A DNA stretch of 64,000 nt from Nilaparvata lugens (lineage: Eukaryota > Arthropoda > Insecta > Hemiptera > Delphacidae): assembly GCF_014356525.2 (NCBI RefSeq), contig NC_052511.1, positions 10,801,653 to 10,865,652 on the forward strand, read 5' to 3'. The position numbers were made by a program, and so were the translations under genes. The notes below the pieces were generated by a model. That model was given only the letters and a program-made list of their open reading frames with translations, was not told the origin of the DNA and made no database searches. Shown here piece by piece: positions 11,921-22,626 of the stretch. The first letter of the stretch is position 1; each line of letters starts with the position of its first letter.

Positions 11921-12479
11921 ATATAATATCAGGATTTATGGGACTATTACTCAAGAATGAGGATGAATAAAAATCCCTAATCAATCCAACCATTTAGTTT
12001 TGAACAACATTTCAAAAGCCTTCTCAAATTCAATCAATTAAGATAATGAATCGTCACCTACAAAATTATTCTCTTCCAATTTATTATTGAATTCCATTCC
12101 AGTTAACGATAATTTGAATAAGCATCTATAATTTCAAGTTGTATTGATGTTAGTAGGCTAATACAGGCTTATTTCAGAGAAGCTTGAGATGGTATATGGA
12201 GCCGGCCAACTTTCAAGAGATTGTAGAACTGGCAACACTGTATAATAAAGTTCATGCAGCTCACATGTTCACTGTTCACAAAATCGTGCGATCAAGGTCG
12301 TCTCAAGAGTTAGTCGTGGACGACCTAATCGTGGACCTCTTTATGATGTGATGACAACTACTACATTGAAGTTAATTTTTCAGTTGTTATCACCATACAT
12401 AATTCTCTATTATTTCAGTGTTTTCTGGTCTCTATTATTTCAGTGTTCATCACCCAACAATAATGAATTAATCATCCAA

Positions 12480-12600
12480 CAATGGAAGACATTTTCCTAC
12501 AGTTACCTTGAAAAGTGACCATTCCTGCACTGATTACAGAACGCAAAGAATCACTTTTCCGCACTAGTGCGTACTCTTAATACTTTGCGTATTATATTGC
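12480..12600. repeat. Possible degenerate MITE
   Basis: AACGCAAAGAATCACTTTTCC and TACTTTGCGTATT form a loose inverted pair around CGCACTAGTGCG; CTTGAAAAGTGACCATTCC lies outside. Ends are unclear. Confidence 0.35.
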
Positions 12601-12892
12601 AGCCATCCCAATCAGCTGTTGACATTATTGGCGTGTATTTTGAATGCAAATTTGTTCTATCTATATTTTTTCTGATTTTCTAGTAAATAAAAATGAGAAC
12701 TCATTAAATTACCGTATACATTTTGAATATTATGAATTATTCAACAAGAAAAACTGTCTCACTCAAAAACACAGAGAAATTGAAAACACATATTTATTTT
12801 ATTTGAAGGGAGATATTTTCAATATTGAATTTTTATAAAGAAATTCAATAATTTTTTTATAATTATTGAGTAAAAAATTTTTTTTGTTGGTT

Positions 12893-15664
12893 GACTGAAG
12901 CCCTTTTTGCACATAACCCTATGCAAAGCTCTTGTTGCATGTAAATTCACCTTTATAACACTTTTTTTCACACTCAAGTGACTATATATTGCAAAATTCA
13001 ACATATTTTGCCACTGGAAAGCAGTATATTATGAACAAAAAAGGATTTTTGACTAAAAACAATACAGTTGAGAATTTTTTAACAGTAAGTTTTAATGATC
13101 AGCTCATGTGGAAAAAAGTAAATAAAAAACTTTAAAGTTTTTAATTTTTTCAAATTAAATTTCAATCATCTTGTATTTCTGGATCGATTCCTTCTACTGT
13201 AGGCCAGTCCATGATGCTTTTGTAGAACTCAAGATGTTCTTGGGGAATATATGGTAGGAGATGCCTGACGTCGTTCAGCTTTGCTGTTTTGATTGGAATA
13301 TTACTTTGATAAGCTGCAGCTGGTGGCAAAGTTGGCTTCGCATTCGCATCCTTACACATCTTAAACGAGTGACTCACAATACTATCAATCATTTTCGAGG
13401 CATATATTATACCTTGCTTATTTTTGTTGAAAGTCATTTGTCTGTAGCTGCTTATCTCAAAATGAATTTTATTTGCTTTTGGAACGCTTTTTTTGTTTGT
13501 TTCTTGTGAGATGCAACTTTTTTTATAATAGGTAGGCCACAAGGCTTTGAAGTTCAGAATATCACTACTTTCAACTTCCTTTACTACAAATTTTGGATTG
13601 TTACCAAGCTTAGTGCTGCTACTTTCAATAAGATTTCGAATTTCACCAACAGTGTAAATTCTGTCATACTTTTTAACATGCCGTTTAATTGTGGCAAAAT
13701 CCCTATCACAGGGCAAAAACGAGTGGCCCCTTACTGGAAAGAACATGGTGACTTTTTCAAAACGACCTGTATCTGTGAGCATCAACAAAAATCTGGTCAA
13801 TGTGTGATTTTTATTTTGACCCCCACAGTTGTCTGCAAAAAGTCTTAACTCTGTTACTTCTGATGGTACCTCTTTCAGATATTCATAGAGAAACGAGCAA
13901 ACCTCATTAGGGGTCTTATTGGCCTCACCCTCATGATAAACATAAACTTTTGCTGTCCTTTGTTTTATGTTGTGGATTGAAAAAACATTTACTGTAATCT
14001 GTCGCAGGTAAAAAGTTTGCTGGACAGGAATTTGAGGAATGCTGAGATTTTGCATGAAATCCATGCATATGGAAAGTACATGTGATTCATTTTTAGGGTT
14101 CATGGCTTCTTCTTGGATTTTGTTGTAAAACTTCTTTGCTCGTCTTTTATGTACCATTAATTCTGCAGTTGCAACTCTCTTAGCTGCATCATTCAAGTGT
14201 GGGTTCTTAAGCTTAATGCTAAGCTCTTCACATGTGGAACAGGTGTCAATCTGGGGTCTTCCAAACCTAAGGTTAAAGTTTTCGTGAAAAAACTCATAAA
14301 AATATGCTGGACTACAAATTCCTGGGTGTTTGGCAACCAATAGATCGTACATAGTTTTAATACTGAGTCTTGCATCCAAATACTCTGTGGCCCTACCAGC
14401 ATAATGACTAAGCTTAGTTGGAAAACTCTGAATATGGCTTCTAATTTTTTCTTGGTTTTCAATACTCATTCTGTTAACACTAGGTGCCTTTCCCCTTTTG
14501 TCTAATGGATTTTTTCCTTCTTTGGCCAGTGATCTCAGTCTTTTCACTCGCTTATCACTAATTGATAGTAATGATAAAAAAGCTTTGTAACATACCGGAG
14601 TCCTTTGGTTACCAACCATAACAAAGTAGGTATACATCTTATCAACAGTACGTGCACTATCATCCTTCCGTGGACGTCGTTGCTTCACATCATGAATTTC
14701 AATCAAGCTTTGAATGAATAAATCTTGCTCATTTTTAGAAGGTAGGTTCAAAATACGTTGTAGTATGTCGATTCTGTCCAACTCCTGTATTCCATCAAAG
14801 CACTTGTGTCTCTTGCAACTGAAACAAAAATAAAATGTTTCAAATTAGATAAGGTAGGTAGGCTAGGTAGGTAAAGCTGGATTTATACAATACTAAAATT
14901 TAGTAAATTTTAAATACTGATAATCATGTACATTAGGCTAGAAAGAATAGTAATGGTAGAGTACCAGTAAGTACAAGGTATGGGTAGACCAGGTAGAATG
15001 GTGATATTAAGCTCAGGAACAAGTTTAACAAAGGATGTACCTTTTAATAATAAATTATTTAACAAAGCAGAAATTCACTACCGGTAAGATAAACTTCTAT
15101 TGAACACACCATTGAATGAGAAAATTATTATTCAATGTCTGCATGACATATTTCATCACAGACAGTTTATTGTGTTAATATGAGTGTGAAAAGTTTTTGT
15201 TGACATTGGAGTCTTTGATGGATCAAGAAATCCAAGATTGTAAAAATGACTATATCTTATTCAATTAAGTTAATTTTAATTTTTCTTACTTGCATGGAGG
15301 TCCTGATTGTTTTGCATGTACAGTTTTTCCTTTGTAGTTCTTATACTCAGCACCGCTGTTCCTAGCCAGTTTGTTCACGTTTCTTCTATACGTTTCTTCG
15401 TGCCTTTTCCTCTTTCCAAAAACAATGTTGGATTCATTGTCATTGTCTTCGTCGCTACTACTAACCATAATGAATTAAAAATAATTTCTTCAATAATAAT
15501 AATATAAATCAATAATTACTTGAACGGTACTCAAAACAACAGCTTCTAACCTCAACGCAAAAACCGCGAATGAATAAGTAATGCAGAGCAGCTGAATCAC
15601 AATATACGATTCAGTCAGCTGATCGGAAAAATTTTCGTCACTCTGTGCATAAAGGGCTTCAGTC
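12893..15664 (-). mobile_element. Apparently complete DNA transposon carrying the DUF7869-like gene
   Basis: Left end 12893 starts GACTGAAGCCCTTTTTGCAC; right end 15664 read inward starts GACTGAAGCCCTTTATGCAC, giving 21-22 bp terminal inverted repeats with one or two mismatches. The 2772-bp interior holds one two-exon gene on the minus strand and little else. Subterminal copies of TGCAAAG/TTGCATG follow the left end (12921-12942). I see no clear target duplication (left flank TTGGTT, right flank CGG then another end copy), so the outer limits are not proven. Confidence 0.65.
13162..15468 (-). CDS. DUF7869-like transposon protein, two exons (putative transposase)
   Basis: Two exons, 15468-15290 and 14818-13162, join to 1836 nt (611 residues plus stop). 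The donor is GTAAGA (15289-15284); the acceptor is TTTGTTTCAG just above 14818; the frame is kept across the 471-nt intron. Exon 1 is acidic then basic (KRKRHEETYRR) and ends in Cys59; the joined part gives Cys61 and Cys66, a small Cys cluster spanning the junction. Later come DTCSTC (252-256), ICMDFM (Asp313), FADNCGGQNKNH (Asp389) and GHSFLPCDRDF (Asp431/433). The DNCGGQNKN and GHSFLPCDRD signatures are those of insect proteins annotated as DUF7869 (recalled, not searched). Three spaced acidic residues could be an RNase-H-like catalytic set; that is inference. It lies inside matched terminal inverted repeats, supporting a transposase role. There is no internal stop. It runs in the same direction as abd-A, inside its intron. 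Confidence 0.75.
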
Positions 15665-15667
15665 CGG

Positions 15668-15837
15668 GACTGAAGCCCTTTCTGCATAGAATATTATACG
15701 TAGGTAACTGATTTGACAACGTTAGAGCAGTCAGACTGAATTCCTTTTTGCATAGAACGATGAAACCACCATCTAAAGACATAATTCTGCTCTTAACTCA
15801 ATTTGGCCATTTTTATGACTGAAGCCCTTTTTGCATG
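15668..15837. repeat. Cluster of three extra transposon-end copies
   Basis: Copies of the 21-bp end motif lie at 15668-15688 (GACTGAAGCCCTTTCTGCAT), 15734-15754 (two changes, GACTGAATTCC) and 15817-15837 (GACTGAAGCCCTTTTTGCAT). All run in the orientation of the left end and are spaced 66 and 83 bp. The first is only 3 bp from the right end of the transposon, making a near-perfect palindrome there. Confidence 0.7.
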
Positions 15838-15899
15838 AAGCGATTCAAATATCAACTCATTCTTAATTATTTGATTTACAAACCGTTGCACTAGATAAA

Positions 15900-16540
15900 T
15901 AACTTTCTCATAAGCAGTCGACGCAGTTGTACAGATTGAAAATTACCAATGCCAACTGAACGGAACATGGACAGAAATGAGAACTGTTTCAGATGTTTTA
16001 TCGTGATTTTTACTTTTATGGTTCAAAGTCTTCAATTTTTGTATATAAATATTCATCTTTATGTTGGAATGAATTATTATGTAGAGATTGTCTGTTAATC
16101 TTATTATCAGTGAATATTATTATAAGAAAATAGATCGCTTTGCGCTGTCAACTTGTCAGGTTGGCAATGCTCGGAAATTGAAATCACATTCGGCCAAGAT
16201 CGGCTATCTTCTTAGCTGGACCCCTGCTAGCTTATTCCAATATTTACAAATTGTGTTGTATGATACGTGAATAAATTGAAGTGAAGTACTGGCACAAATG
16301 GGTAATTGATTTCTGTTTACAATCAAGCACTAATGAGAATGAATTCTCAATAAATAAGAGGCATAGAAAATTTCATGAAAGTTCAAACATTGTTATTGAA
16401 TAATAAAGTGATGTCATTTCCAATCAGAATATCAAAACATTGTTCCTTTTAAATGTAAGATTATAAAGTTCTGCCGTATCACATGCTGCGCGAGCTCTGC
16501 TCGATTATACAGCTCTATGTTACAAAATTAAACTGAACTA
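15900..16540. other. Intronic stretch, no gene seen
   Basis: Unique sequence; the 60-codon frame at 16088 has no family features. One GC-richer spot (ATGCTGCGCGAGCTCTGCTCG) near 16482. Confidence 0.4.
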
Positions 16541-16559
16541 AATATGAAAGATATATTCA

Positions 16560-16800
16560 ATTTCTTAATAAACAATATAAAATCTTATAGCACCCTTCAT
16601 TTTCAAAAAAAACTTCAAAATAGTTCAATGACTAGTTTCGGTGATATCACACCATCGTAAGTTATAAAAAAAAAATGATAGTAATAAAAATTTCTTTTTT
16701 TATAACCTGACGATGGTGTGATAACACCGAAACTAGTCATTGAACTATTTTGAAGTTTCTTTAAAAATAAAGGGTGATTTTAATTTTAAAGGGTGATAAA
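16560..16800. repeat. Fold-back repeat, family B, with hammerhead-like core in the arms
   Basis: Arms of about 85 bases: left AATGACTAGTTTCGGTGATA (about 16624) and right ACCGAAACTAGTCATTGAAC (about 16727), around a T-rich loop. The plus strand of the right arm reads CTGACGA (16707-16713), a GGTGT/ACACC stem with loop GATA, GAAAC (16729-16733), then TAGTC. The left arm read on minus has CTTACGA in place of CTGACGA. The outer part ATAAACAATATAAAA links it to family A. Confidence 0.7.
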
Positions 16801-17016
16801 GAAATTTTACCATTGCTTGACACTACTCTTTCTTCAATATTCCATGATGTAATTTATTAGAAATCTTTCAAGTTAATCTTATTGGTAAAAAAATCTGCTA
16901 TTTGACTTAACGGTGATTCATTTCACTGTAATGGAAACCGTATTTGAATTGACACATGTTTATTGCATTCCCAAGCTATGGTTTTGAATACTTCATAGCT
17001 TTAATCCTAAGAAATC

Positions 17017-17284
17017 ATTGAATGAAAAAGACTAAGAAATTGTCAAAAACCACAGATATATTGATACTTAGAAATACCGTTTCGGTTATTACACCATTGT
17101 CAATCTCTGATAAACTAAAAACTAAGTCTAAACTAAGCTTTAGTTTTTCAGAGATTGACAATGGTGTAATAACCGAAACCGGTCTTTCTAAGTATCAATA
17201 AATCTGTGGTTTTTTGACAATTTCTTAGTCTTTTTCATCCAATATGAATAATTACCACAATATCAACTTCTCTACTACACAAAG
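17017..17284. repeat. Fold-back repeat, family C, one arm each side
   Basis: AAAGACTAAGAAATTGTC, then ATACCGTTTCGGTTATTACA (left arm, near 17086) and TGTAATAACCGAAACCGGTC (right arm, near 17163), loop of about 25 bases, and the one-sided tail TACCACAATATCAACTTCTC to 17284. Confidence 0.8.
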
Positions 17285-17325
17285 ACTATGAAATTATTTT
17301 AATGAATACATAGATATGATTAATT

Positions 17326-17940
17326 TAGCTGGCATTATATATCCTATATCCACTTTATCTACTTGAAAGAGTTCTATGATGCATAATGACTGAATAAATA
17401 GTGCATCAACCATAATGCATGATGGTTTTGAAGCATCTAAATTCAAAAATCCACTTTGTGAAAATAATTAAAGACTGAAGATTTTGTGAAGTGAACAACT
17501 ACAAGACTTAACCTATTTTGGACTATGTGTAACCTTATATAAATTGAGGAGAGGAATAGCACAAGGTTACCTTATGTTTCTATATCCCTATTATTTTGGT
17601 GTTTTACTTATTCATGAATCAATCAATATGATTACAGTAACTATATTAACCATATAGTAAAATGGCATTAATGTCCGAGACATGTTGTTACAAAATAATT
17701 CAAAAGGGTACTGAGATTTATTTTTTTATTTAAACCATACAGTCACTATAACCCATAACCTGGGTGTATAGTTACTGTGGATATGACTATCTATTGAAAA
17801 CAATGCATCAAATCGAATCTTCCGATCCGTCTGATGCGTGCCGTCCGTCCGATGACGATTTGTGTGCGCCTACCTTTAGCCGGCATTATATTTTAAATCC
17901 ACGTTTCTCTACATGAAAGATTTCTATGATGCATATGACT
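17326..17940. repeat. Two-copy direct repeat (17326-17390 and 17876-17940)
   Basis: Both have TTAGC(T/C)GGCATTATAT and GAAAGA.TTCTATGATGCAT. The sequence between holds a retroelement end and a CG-rich piece (CCGTCCGTCCGATGACG near 17848). Confidence 0.6.
17505..17625 (+). repeat. Dispersed A/T-tailed retroelement 3' end
   Basis: ACTTAACCTATTTTGGACTA, AGGAGAGGAATAGCACAAGG and a T-rich end, as in the copies at 10075 and 46770. Confidence 0.75.
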
Positions 17941-17992
17941 ATTTTAGATTGGCCTACATTATCTGTTGTTTCCACTTTCACTTATTTATTTA

Positions 17993-18215
17993 TTTATTTA
18001 TTTATTCGTTGATATAATTACAAATCATATGAATATGATCGGGGTAGAACAACAGGCATAGCCCAAAACTATTCTGTTCCCAAATTTTGATAAATAATGA
18101 AATGTCCGAAAAAATAGGTTATGTTCTTACTGAGGAAATTTAAAGTTCAAAGTTCTGTCCAAGAATATATATAAGCTAGAAATTTTGAATTTAGAATGAT
18201 TAAAATACCAAATTA
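17993..18215 (-). repeat. Dispersed A/T-tailed retroelement 3' end
   Basis: (TTTA)n at 17983-18005, GATCGGGGTAGAACAACAGGC, AAAACTATTCTGTTCCC, then AAAAAATAGGTTATGTTC. Reverse complement of the copy at 2385-2555. Confidence 0.8.
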
Positions 18216-18419
18216 TAGTAAAATTTTTCACTTAATATCACCGCACTTTGAATGTATTAAGTTATTATGATGAGTCTCGTGGCAGGTTGGGTTGTAAAGC
18301 CAACCTAACTTGAGTGGGCTGTATGGTGTGACTTGAAGTTCCCTATTTAAGATTTATATCCGATAACAATCTCGGAGAAATATCTATATGATGTCCACAA
18401 TCCCCATGTATTCCAATTC

Positions 18420-18770
18420 AGATTTCGAAAAGCTCATGCTTTTGTCACACGCGCAGAAAGTCTGAATCGAAGCAAGCACACGATCACGTTCCCACATTTT
18501 TTAGCAAACCACCTCGAAGGTCAAACTATTTTTGTTTTCTCTCTCCGTTCTCTGAAAGGAGGAAAGGGTTTGTATCGCGAATAGCGACGAAAAAGTAGTG
18601 TACACAAAAGGTTGCAATCGATAAAGGGGTGAAAGCTCTCGAAGGGAGAGAGAGACTGAGAGAAAGCTGAAATCGGGATCGGAACTTTACAAACAATAAG
18701 CGGGACGATTCTCCGATTTTCAAACTCGACCGAATCACAATGTATTGAAACTTTAGAGATTTAGAGAGTC
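18420..18770. promoter_or_regulatory. Repeat-free island in abd-A intron 2, candidate regulatory DNA
   Basis: Higher GC and CpG than its surroundings (CACACGCGCAG, TATCGCGAATAGCGACG, GGGATCGG, AAGCGGGACG) with GA runs (GGGAGAGAGAGACTGAGAG at 18643-18661) and CAATCGATAAAG at 18616. No frame with family features. The idea of conserved regulatory DNA rests on composition and position only. Confidence 0.3.
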
Positions 18771-18782
18771 GATGTCTTCACA

Positions 18783-19265
18783 AACACTGGAATGAATGCT
18801 ATTTCATCCTTACACCTCTAATGGGTTAGTATCGTTCCATTTATACCTTTTGATACAACAAATATGAGTTTGAATGCTTATCAATACAACTGGCATTGGA
18901 ATCAGCTCCGTGAACTTGTAGTGCAGCTGAATCAAGTCTGAAAAAATTGACAATAAACTACGAATTTTGTGTCGGCAGAACATCCAAAAAATAAATTTTG
19001 GATTTAATCAGATTTTTTCGGACTTGTGCACTACAAGTTCACGGAGTCATTGGAATTGTCTGAAGTAGATTTGAATTTTGATTCAGTTTTTCAGTATTAT
19101 TATAAAGATATTAATTTCTCAGATTGTACGGATGATTGTAAATGATTAATTTCACCGGTACTATTTCGTAATCTAGCTACATTTTATCCTTGCACCTCTT
19201 GATGGGTTAGTCTATTCCCATTCAAACCTTTTGATACAACGAATATATGAGTTTGAATGCTTGAA
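18783..19265. repeat. Two-copy direct repeat (18783-18880 and 19170-19265)
   Basis: Shared ATCCTT.CACCTCT, GATGGGTTAGT, ACCTTTTGATACAAC and GAGTTTGAATGCTT. The MITE at 18903 sits between the copies. Confidence 0.65.
18903..19047. mobile_element. MITE with 9-bp target duplication (Mutator-like length)
   Basis: 145 bp with inverted ends CTCCGTGAACTTGTAGTGCA (from 18905) and its complement to 19046. CATTGGAAT occurs at 18894-18902 and 19048-19056. No coding frame. Confidence 0.8.
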
Positions 19266-19374
19266 ATAAACTTAATCAAAATCCATCTACATCAGAATCG
19301 GTAAAAGTATATTTCATTCTTTGATGCAGTTTCTTAAATAAACAGGATAGTGGGCTAATTTCAGAATGTTGGGA

Positions 19375-19520
19375 TTTTAAGTGCTAATATCTCCGGTACT
19401 ATTGTGGGATCTTTCTACTAACATTAACTCAATATAGGCTAGTTTCAGAATGTTATTCAATTTTTTTTAATTTTAAGAGCAAATATCTCCGGTACTCTTG
19501 TGGAATCTTTCTACTAATTC
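19375..19520. repeat. Two-copy tandem duplication, about 106 bp
   Basis: ATATCTCCGGTACT, TTGTGG.ATCTTTCTACTAA and TAGTTTCAGAATGTT each occur twice between 19350 and 19520. Confidence 0.65.
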
Positions 19521-19794
19521 CGATCATGATTTATCAATTAATGATTTATTAATTAATTCAGAAATCCATGATTACTCTAAAAAAATATTCTATTTTTCAT
19601 ATACTCTATTCGGGCTCTACAGCTTTTCAATGATGTTAGAACTCATTTTTTTGACTCACTACAATGAATTTACAATCTCTTATTTGTAGTGAATGTATTA
19701 AAATAGTGAATATATTCACACCATGATTGTTCTGAGTCTCCATATGATTACAGACTAAATTGTCAACTTTCTACACATATCCAAATTTGAAATT

Positions 19795-19985
19795 GTTTGT
19801 TTTATTCTAATTTATATTTTCAGATTGTGATTTGGTGTAGGAATTGGAATGGGCTTAACCTATGTATAATATTTGGACAATTTGATACTGAATTAGGAAA
19901 TTGAAGAAGTTTTGGGCGATAGCCTGTTTTTTCTTTTCCGAACCTTGTATTATTTTTGCTAACCCAATGAACAAATATCACACCA
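19795..19985 (+). repeat. Dispersed retroelement 3' end (subtype with GATTTGGTGTAG)
   Basis: GATTTGGTGTAGGAATTG, AACCTATGTATAATATTTGG, AGTTTTGGGCGATAGCCTG. The same subtype is the host of the nested insertion at 39575-40360. Confidence 0.75.
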
Positions 19986-20338
19986 TAATTCTATACATCA
20001 ATCTCAATGAATAAATTACAATCTCCTTAAATTGTTCTCCCAAGGGCTTTTTCCCCTTTTTCAAGAATATTATTTTCGAAAACTGCAGCAACTGGCACCG
20101 CTCATATGAATATTGTTATTTTATAGATATTATAATTATTTTAAAATTAATAAACTTGACTTTTAGATGTGAGAGAACTTGTTTTTCCTACTTTATTGAT
20201 CTATTCCAGTAACCAAGAGGAAAAATTGGTATGCTTGTGATAATATTGCATTCTTTGCATTTCGGTTATTTGAATATTAACCCTCTACATGAATGGTACC
20301 CTGTAGGATTCCTTCAAACCACAAGTTTAGATAATAAG

Positions 20339-20446
20339 GCCCGGTAGCACAAAAGCCGGTTAAATTTTAACCGAGATTAATTCCAAGAGAACTAACCGTC
20401 TTTTCAAAAAAATCTTCTCTGATTGGTTCTCGTGAAATCATAAATA
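20339..20446. mobile_element. Truncated MITE of the GCACAAAAGCCGG family
   Basis: Starts GGCCCGGTAGCACAAAAGCC and shows AATTCCAAGAGAACTAACCG but lacks the right end. Confidence 0.65.
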
Positions 20447-20678
20447 TTATGATTTTTTATTTTCTAGATATTTCAAGTATTTGAAAATAAATGAACTTGA
20501 CTTTTAGATGTGAGAGAACTTGTTTTTCCTACTTTATTGATCTATTCCAGTAACCAAGAGAAAAATTGGCATGCTTGTGATAACATTGTATTCTTTGCAT
20601 CTCGGTTATCTGAATCTTTATCCTCTACAAGAATGGTACCCTGTAGGATTCCTTCAAGCCACAAGTTTAAAGGATAAG

Positions 20679-20817
20679 GCCTGGTTGCGCAAAAGCTGGT
20701 TAAATTTTAACCGATATTAATTCCAAGAGAACCATCCAGAGAAGCCGTCTTTTCAAAAGACGGTTCTCGTGAAATCAAACACGATCAAAATTCAAACGGC
20801 TTTTGTGCAACCGGGCC
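20679..20817. mobile_element. MITE of the GCACAAAAGCCGG family, complete
   Basis: 139 bp: GGCCTGGTTGCGCAAAAGCT at the left and CGGCTTTTGTGCAACCGGGC at the right, with an inner palindrome AAGACGGTTCTCGTGA / GAGAACCATCC. Related copies at 42805 and 62739. Confidence 0.8.
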
Positions 20818-21240
20818 ATAGATTGATAATGTATTTCCAGCCAGATGAAAATTGAAGCTTAGGTTGAATCAGATTTACTACCACACTGTATTAGAAGTGG
20901 ATGAAAACCACATCAAATTTACTAACTTAGATAACACTAGTAAGAATTTCCGGTCAAAAAGCACCAAGAAGCCAAGTGACGGTCTCAAGCATTCCTGGAT
21001 CAGACATTCCCTTCTTTTTCCCCCTATTATAATTTGGACGGAGAAGCAGTGAGTGCACAACGTGGCAACGCCCCAGTCAGCGTTGCCATGACAACGCATT
21101 GGCTGGGGTCTACCTCACACTCCAGCAAGGAAGCACCGCACTTAGCCTTGTGCTGTTGCCTTTCAAAACTCAGTGCAGACTTTTGAAGATTGCTGAGATT
21201 TTTGAAAATTACGCTCATTTCAACTGCAGTTCAACAATCC

Positions 21241-21618
21241 TTCAAGAACTATGAATGAACTATATGCTTCAACAACATCTCAACAACTATTTGTAATTTA
21301 TTTAATTCAATTAAGAAGTATTTTTCTAATTTAAAAATGATTTTGGTGTGTTTTGAAAATTTGCAGTTCAAGAACTATGAATGAACTATATGCTTCAACA
21401 ACATCTCAACAACTATTTGTAATTTATTTAATTCAATTAAGAAGTATTTTTCTAATTTAAAAATGATTTTGGTGTGTTTTGAAAATTTGCAGTTCAAGAA
21501 CTATGAATGAACTATATGCTTCAACAACATCTCAACAACTATTTGTAATTTATTTAATTCAATTAAGAAGTATTTTTCTAATTTAAAAATGATTTTGGTG
21601 TGTTTTGAAAATTGAAAA
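21241..21618. repeat. 126-bp tandem repeat, three almost identical copies
   Basis: Units begin TTCAAGAACTATGAATGAAC at 21241, 21367 and 21493 with practically no differences, so the amplification is recent. A related single GTTCAA.. / CTATGAATTTACTATGCTTC piece lies near 22120-22165. Confidence 0.95.
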
Positions 21619-21639
21619 TTGAGTGTGCAATAGAAGAAT

Positions 21640-21790
21640 TTTGAAGTGACCTGGCTGGCTCAGGATCTGGTTTCAGAGTTTGCAGGTCGCAACTCATCAA
21701 TTTCAGGCCTCTGACATCACCTAACGACTACTTCTTAGGCAGCCGGGACCAACAGCTTTACGTTTCCATCCGAAACACGGATGAAATTTT
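21640..21790. repeat. Old retroelement piece with CCGGGACCAACAGCTTTACG
   Basis: CACCTAACGACTACTTC..AGGCAGCCGGGACCAACAGC and CCATCCGAAACACGG recall a GC-rich block of insect non-LTR elements. No open frame. Confidence 0.4.
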
Positions 21791-21799
21791 GAAGTGACA

Positions 21800-21915
21800 C
21801 ATAACCTAGCTACATTTGGACTGTTGTATAAATTAGAATCGGAACCGTTTTGGGCTTATAAGCCTGTGGTACTTTTATGTAAGTTGTGTAATTCTGAATG
21901 TTTAAATAAATGAAT
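21800..21915 (+). repeat. Dispersed A/T-tailed retroelement 3' end
   Basis: CACATAACCTAGCTACATTTGG, ACCGTTTTGGGCTTATAAGCC and AATAAATGAATAAA. Confidence 0.65.
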
Positions 21916-22483
21916 AAACAAGGGAGAATTCATTGCACTAATATTATCTAGTTGATTGACATAGTAATAGATTGTAGTTGCTTCAAGATTTGTAAAATAA
22001 ATAAACAAGGGAGAATTCATTGCAATTTTATGATGTAGTTTATTAACATAGGAATATATTGTGGTTGCTTCAAGATTTGTAATTGTAATTACAGATATTG
22101 TAATTGAATTTCGAATTGCAATTCAACAATGCTTCAAAAACTATGAATTTACTATGCTTCAACAAGTACCTCAACAAAGGAACATACATTGCAGTTATAT
22201 GATTCAGCTGATTGATATGAGAAAAGATTATAGTTGTTTCAAGATTTGTAATATTGTAATTTTGAATAATAGTAATTCAATTTTTAATTATGAATAACTG
22301 TCTAAAACATTCACAACAAAATTATATAAAATTTGAAGTTCAATCCTATATCCCATCACTCTATTTATATTTTTTTCATATCCTCCAAGTCTAAACAAGC
22401 CTATATAAGATCTTGGATAGAATACTCTTTATTTACTCTATGGTTAGGTTCAGCAAGGTATGCAGTATACTTACTCACTTAAT

Positions 22484-22626
22484 AAAAAACAATATAAAAC
22501 TACTTGTAGTGCCCTTTTAAGAAACTTGAGAACATTTTTTATTAAAATGTTTCAATAAGAGGGTACTACAAGTTTTATATGATTTTTTATTAATTTGAAT
22601 AAAATAGCCCTTAGAGTAGAGTGATT
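22484..22626. repeat. Fold-back repeat, family A, short copy with 13-bp target duplication
   Basis: AAACTACTTGTAGTGCCC pairs with GGGTACTACAAGTTTTATAT across an ACATTTTTTATTAAAATGTT centre; the CTAGTTTCGACC part is deleted. TTACTCACTTAAT is present at 22471-22483 and 22627-22639. Confidence 0.75.

Larger units (their letters stand above)
20130..20817. repeat. Large tandem duplication, period 341 bp
   Basis: AACTTGACTTTTAGATGTGA starts at 20153 and again at 20494; the following 300 bases match at most positions. Each copy ends in a MITE of the GCACAAAAGCCGG family, complete only in the second copy. Confidence 0.85.

Noticed and set aside
13261..14462. 82- and 89-codon frames within the transposon gene
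   Set aside because: Shadow frames of the 611-codon gene.
15307..15687. Frames of 65-66 codons over exon 1 of the transposon gene
   Set aside because: Opposite-strand or upstream shadows; the spliced minus-strand model explains the region.
21241..21618. CRISPR-like array
   Set aside because: Direct repeats without spacers, in a eukaryotic genome; simple tandem duplication.
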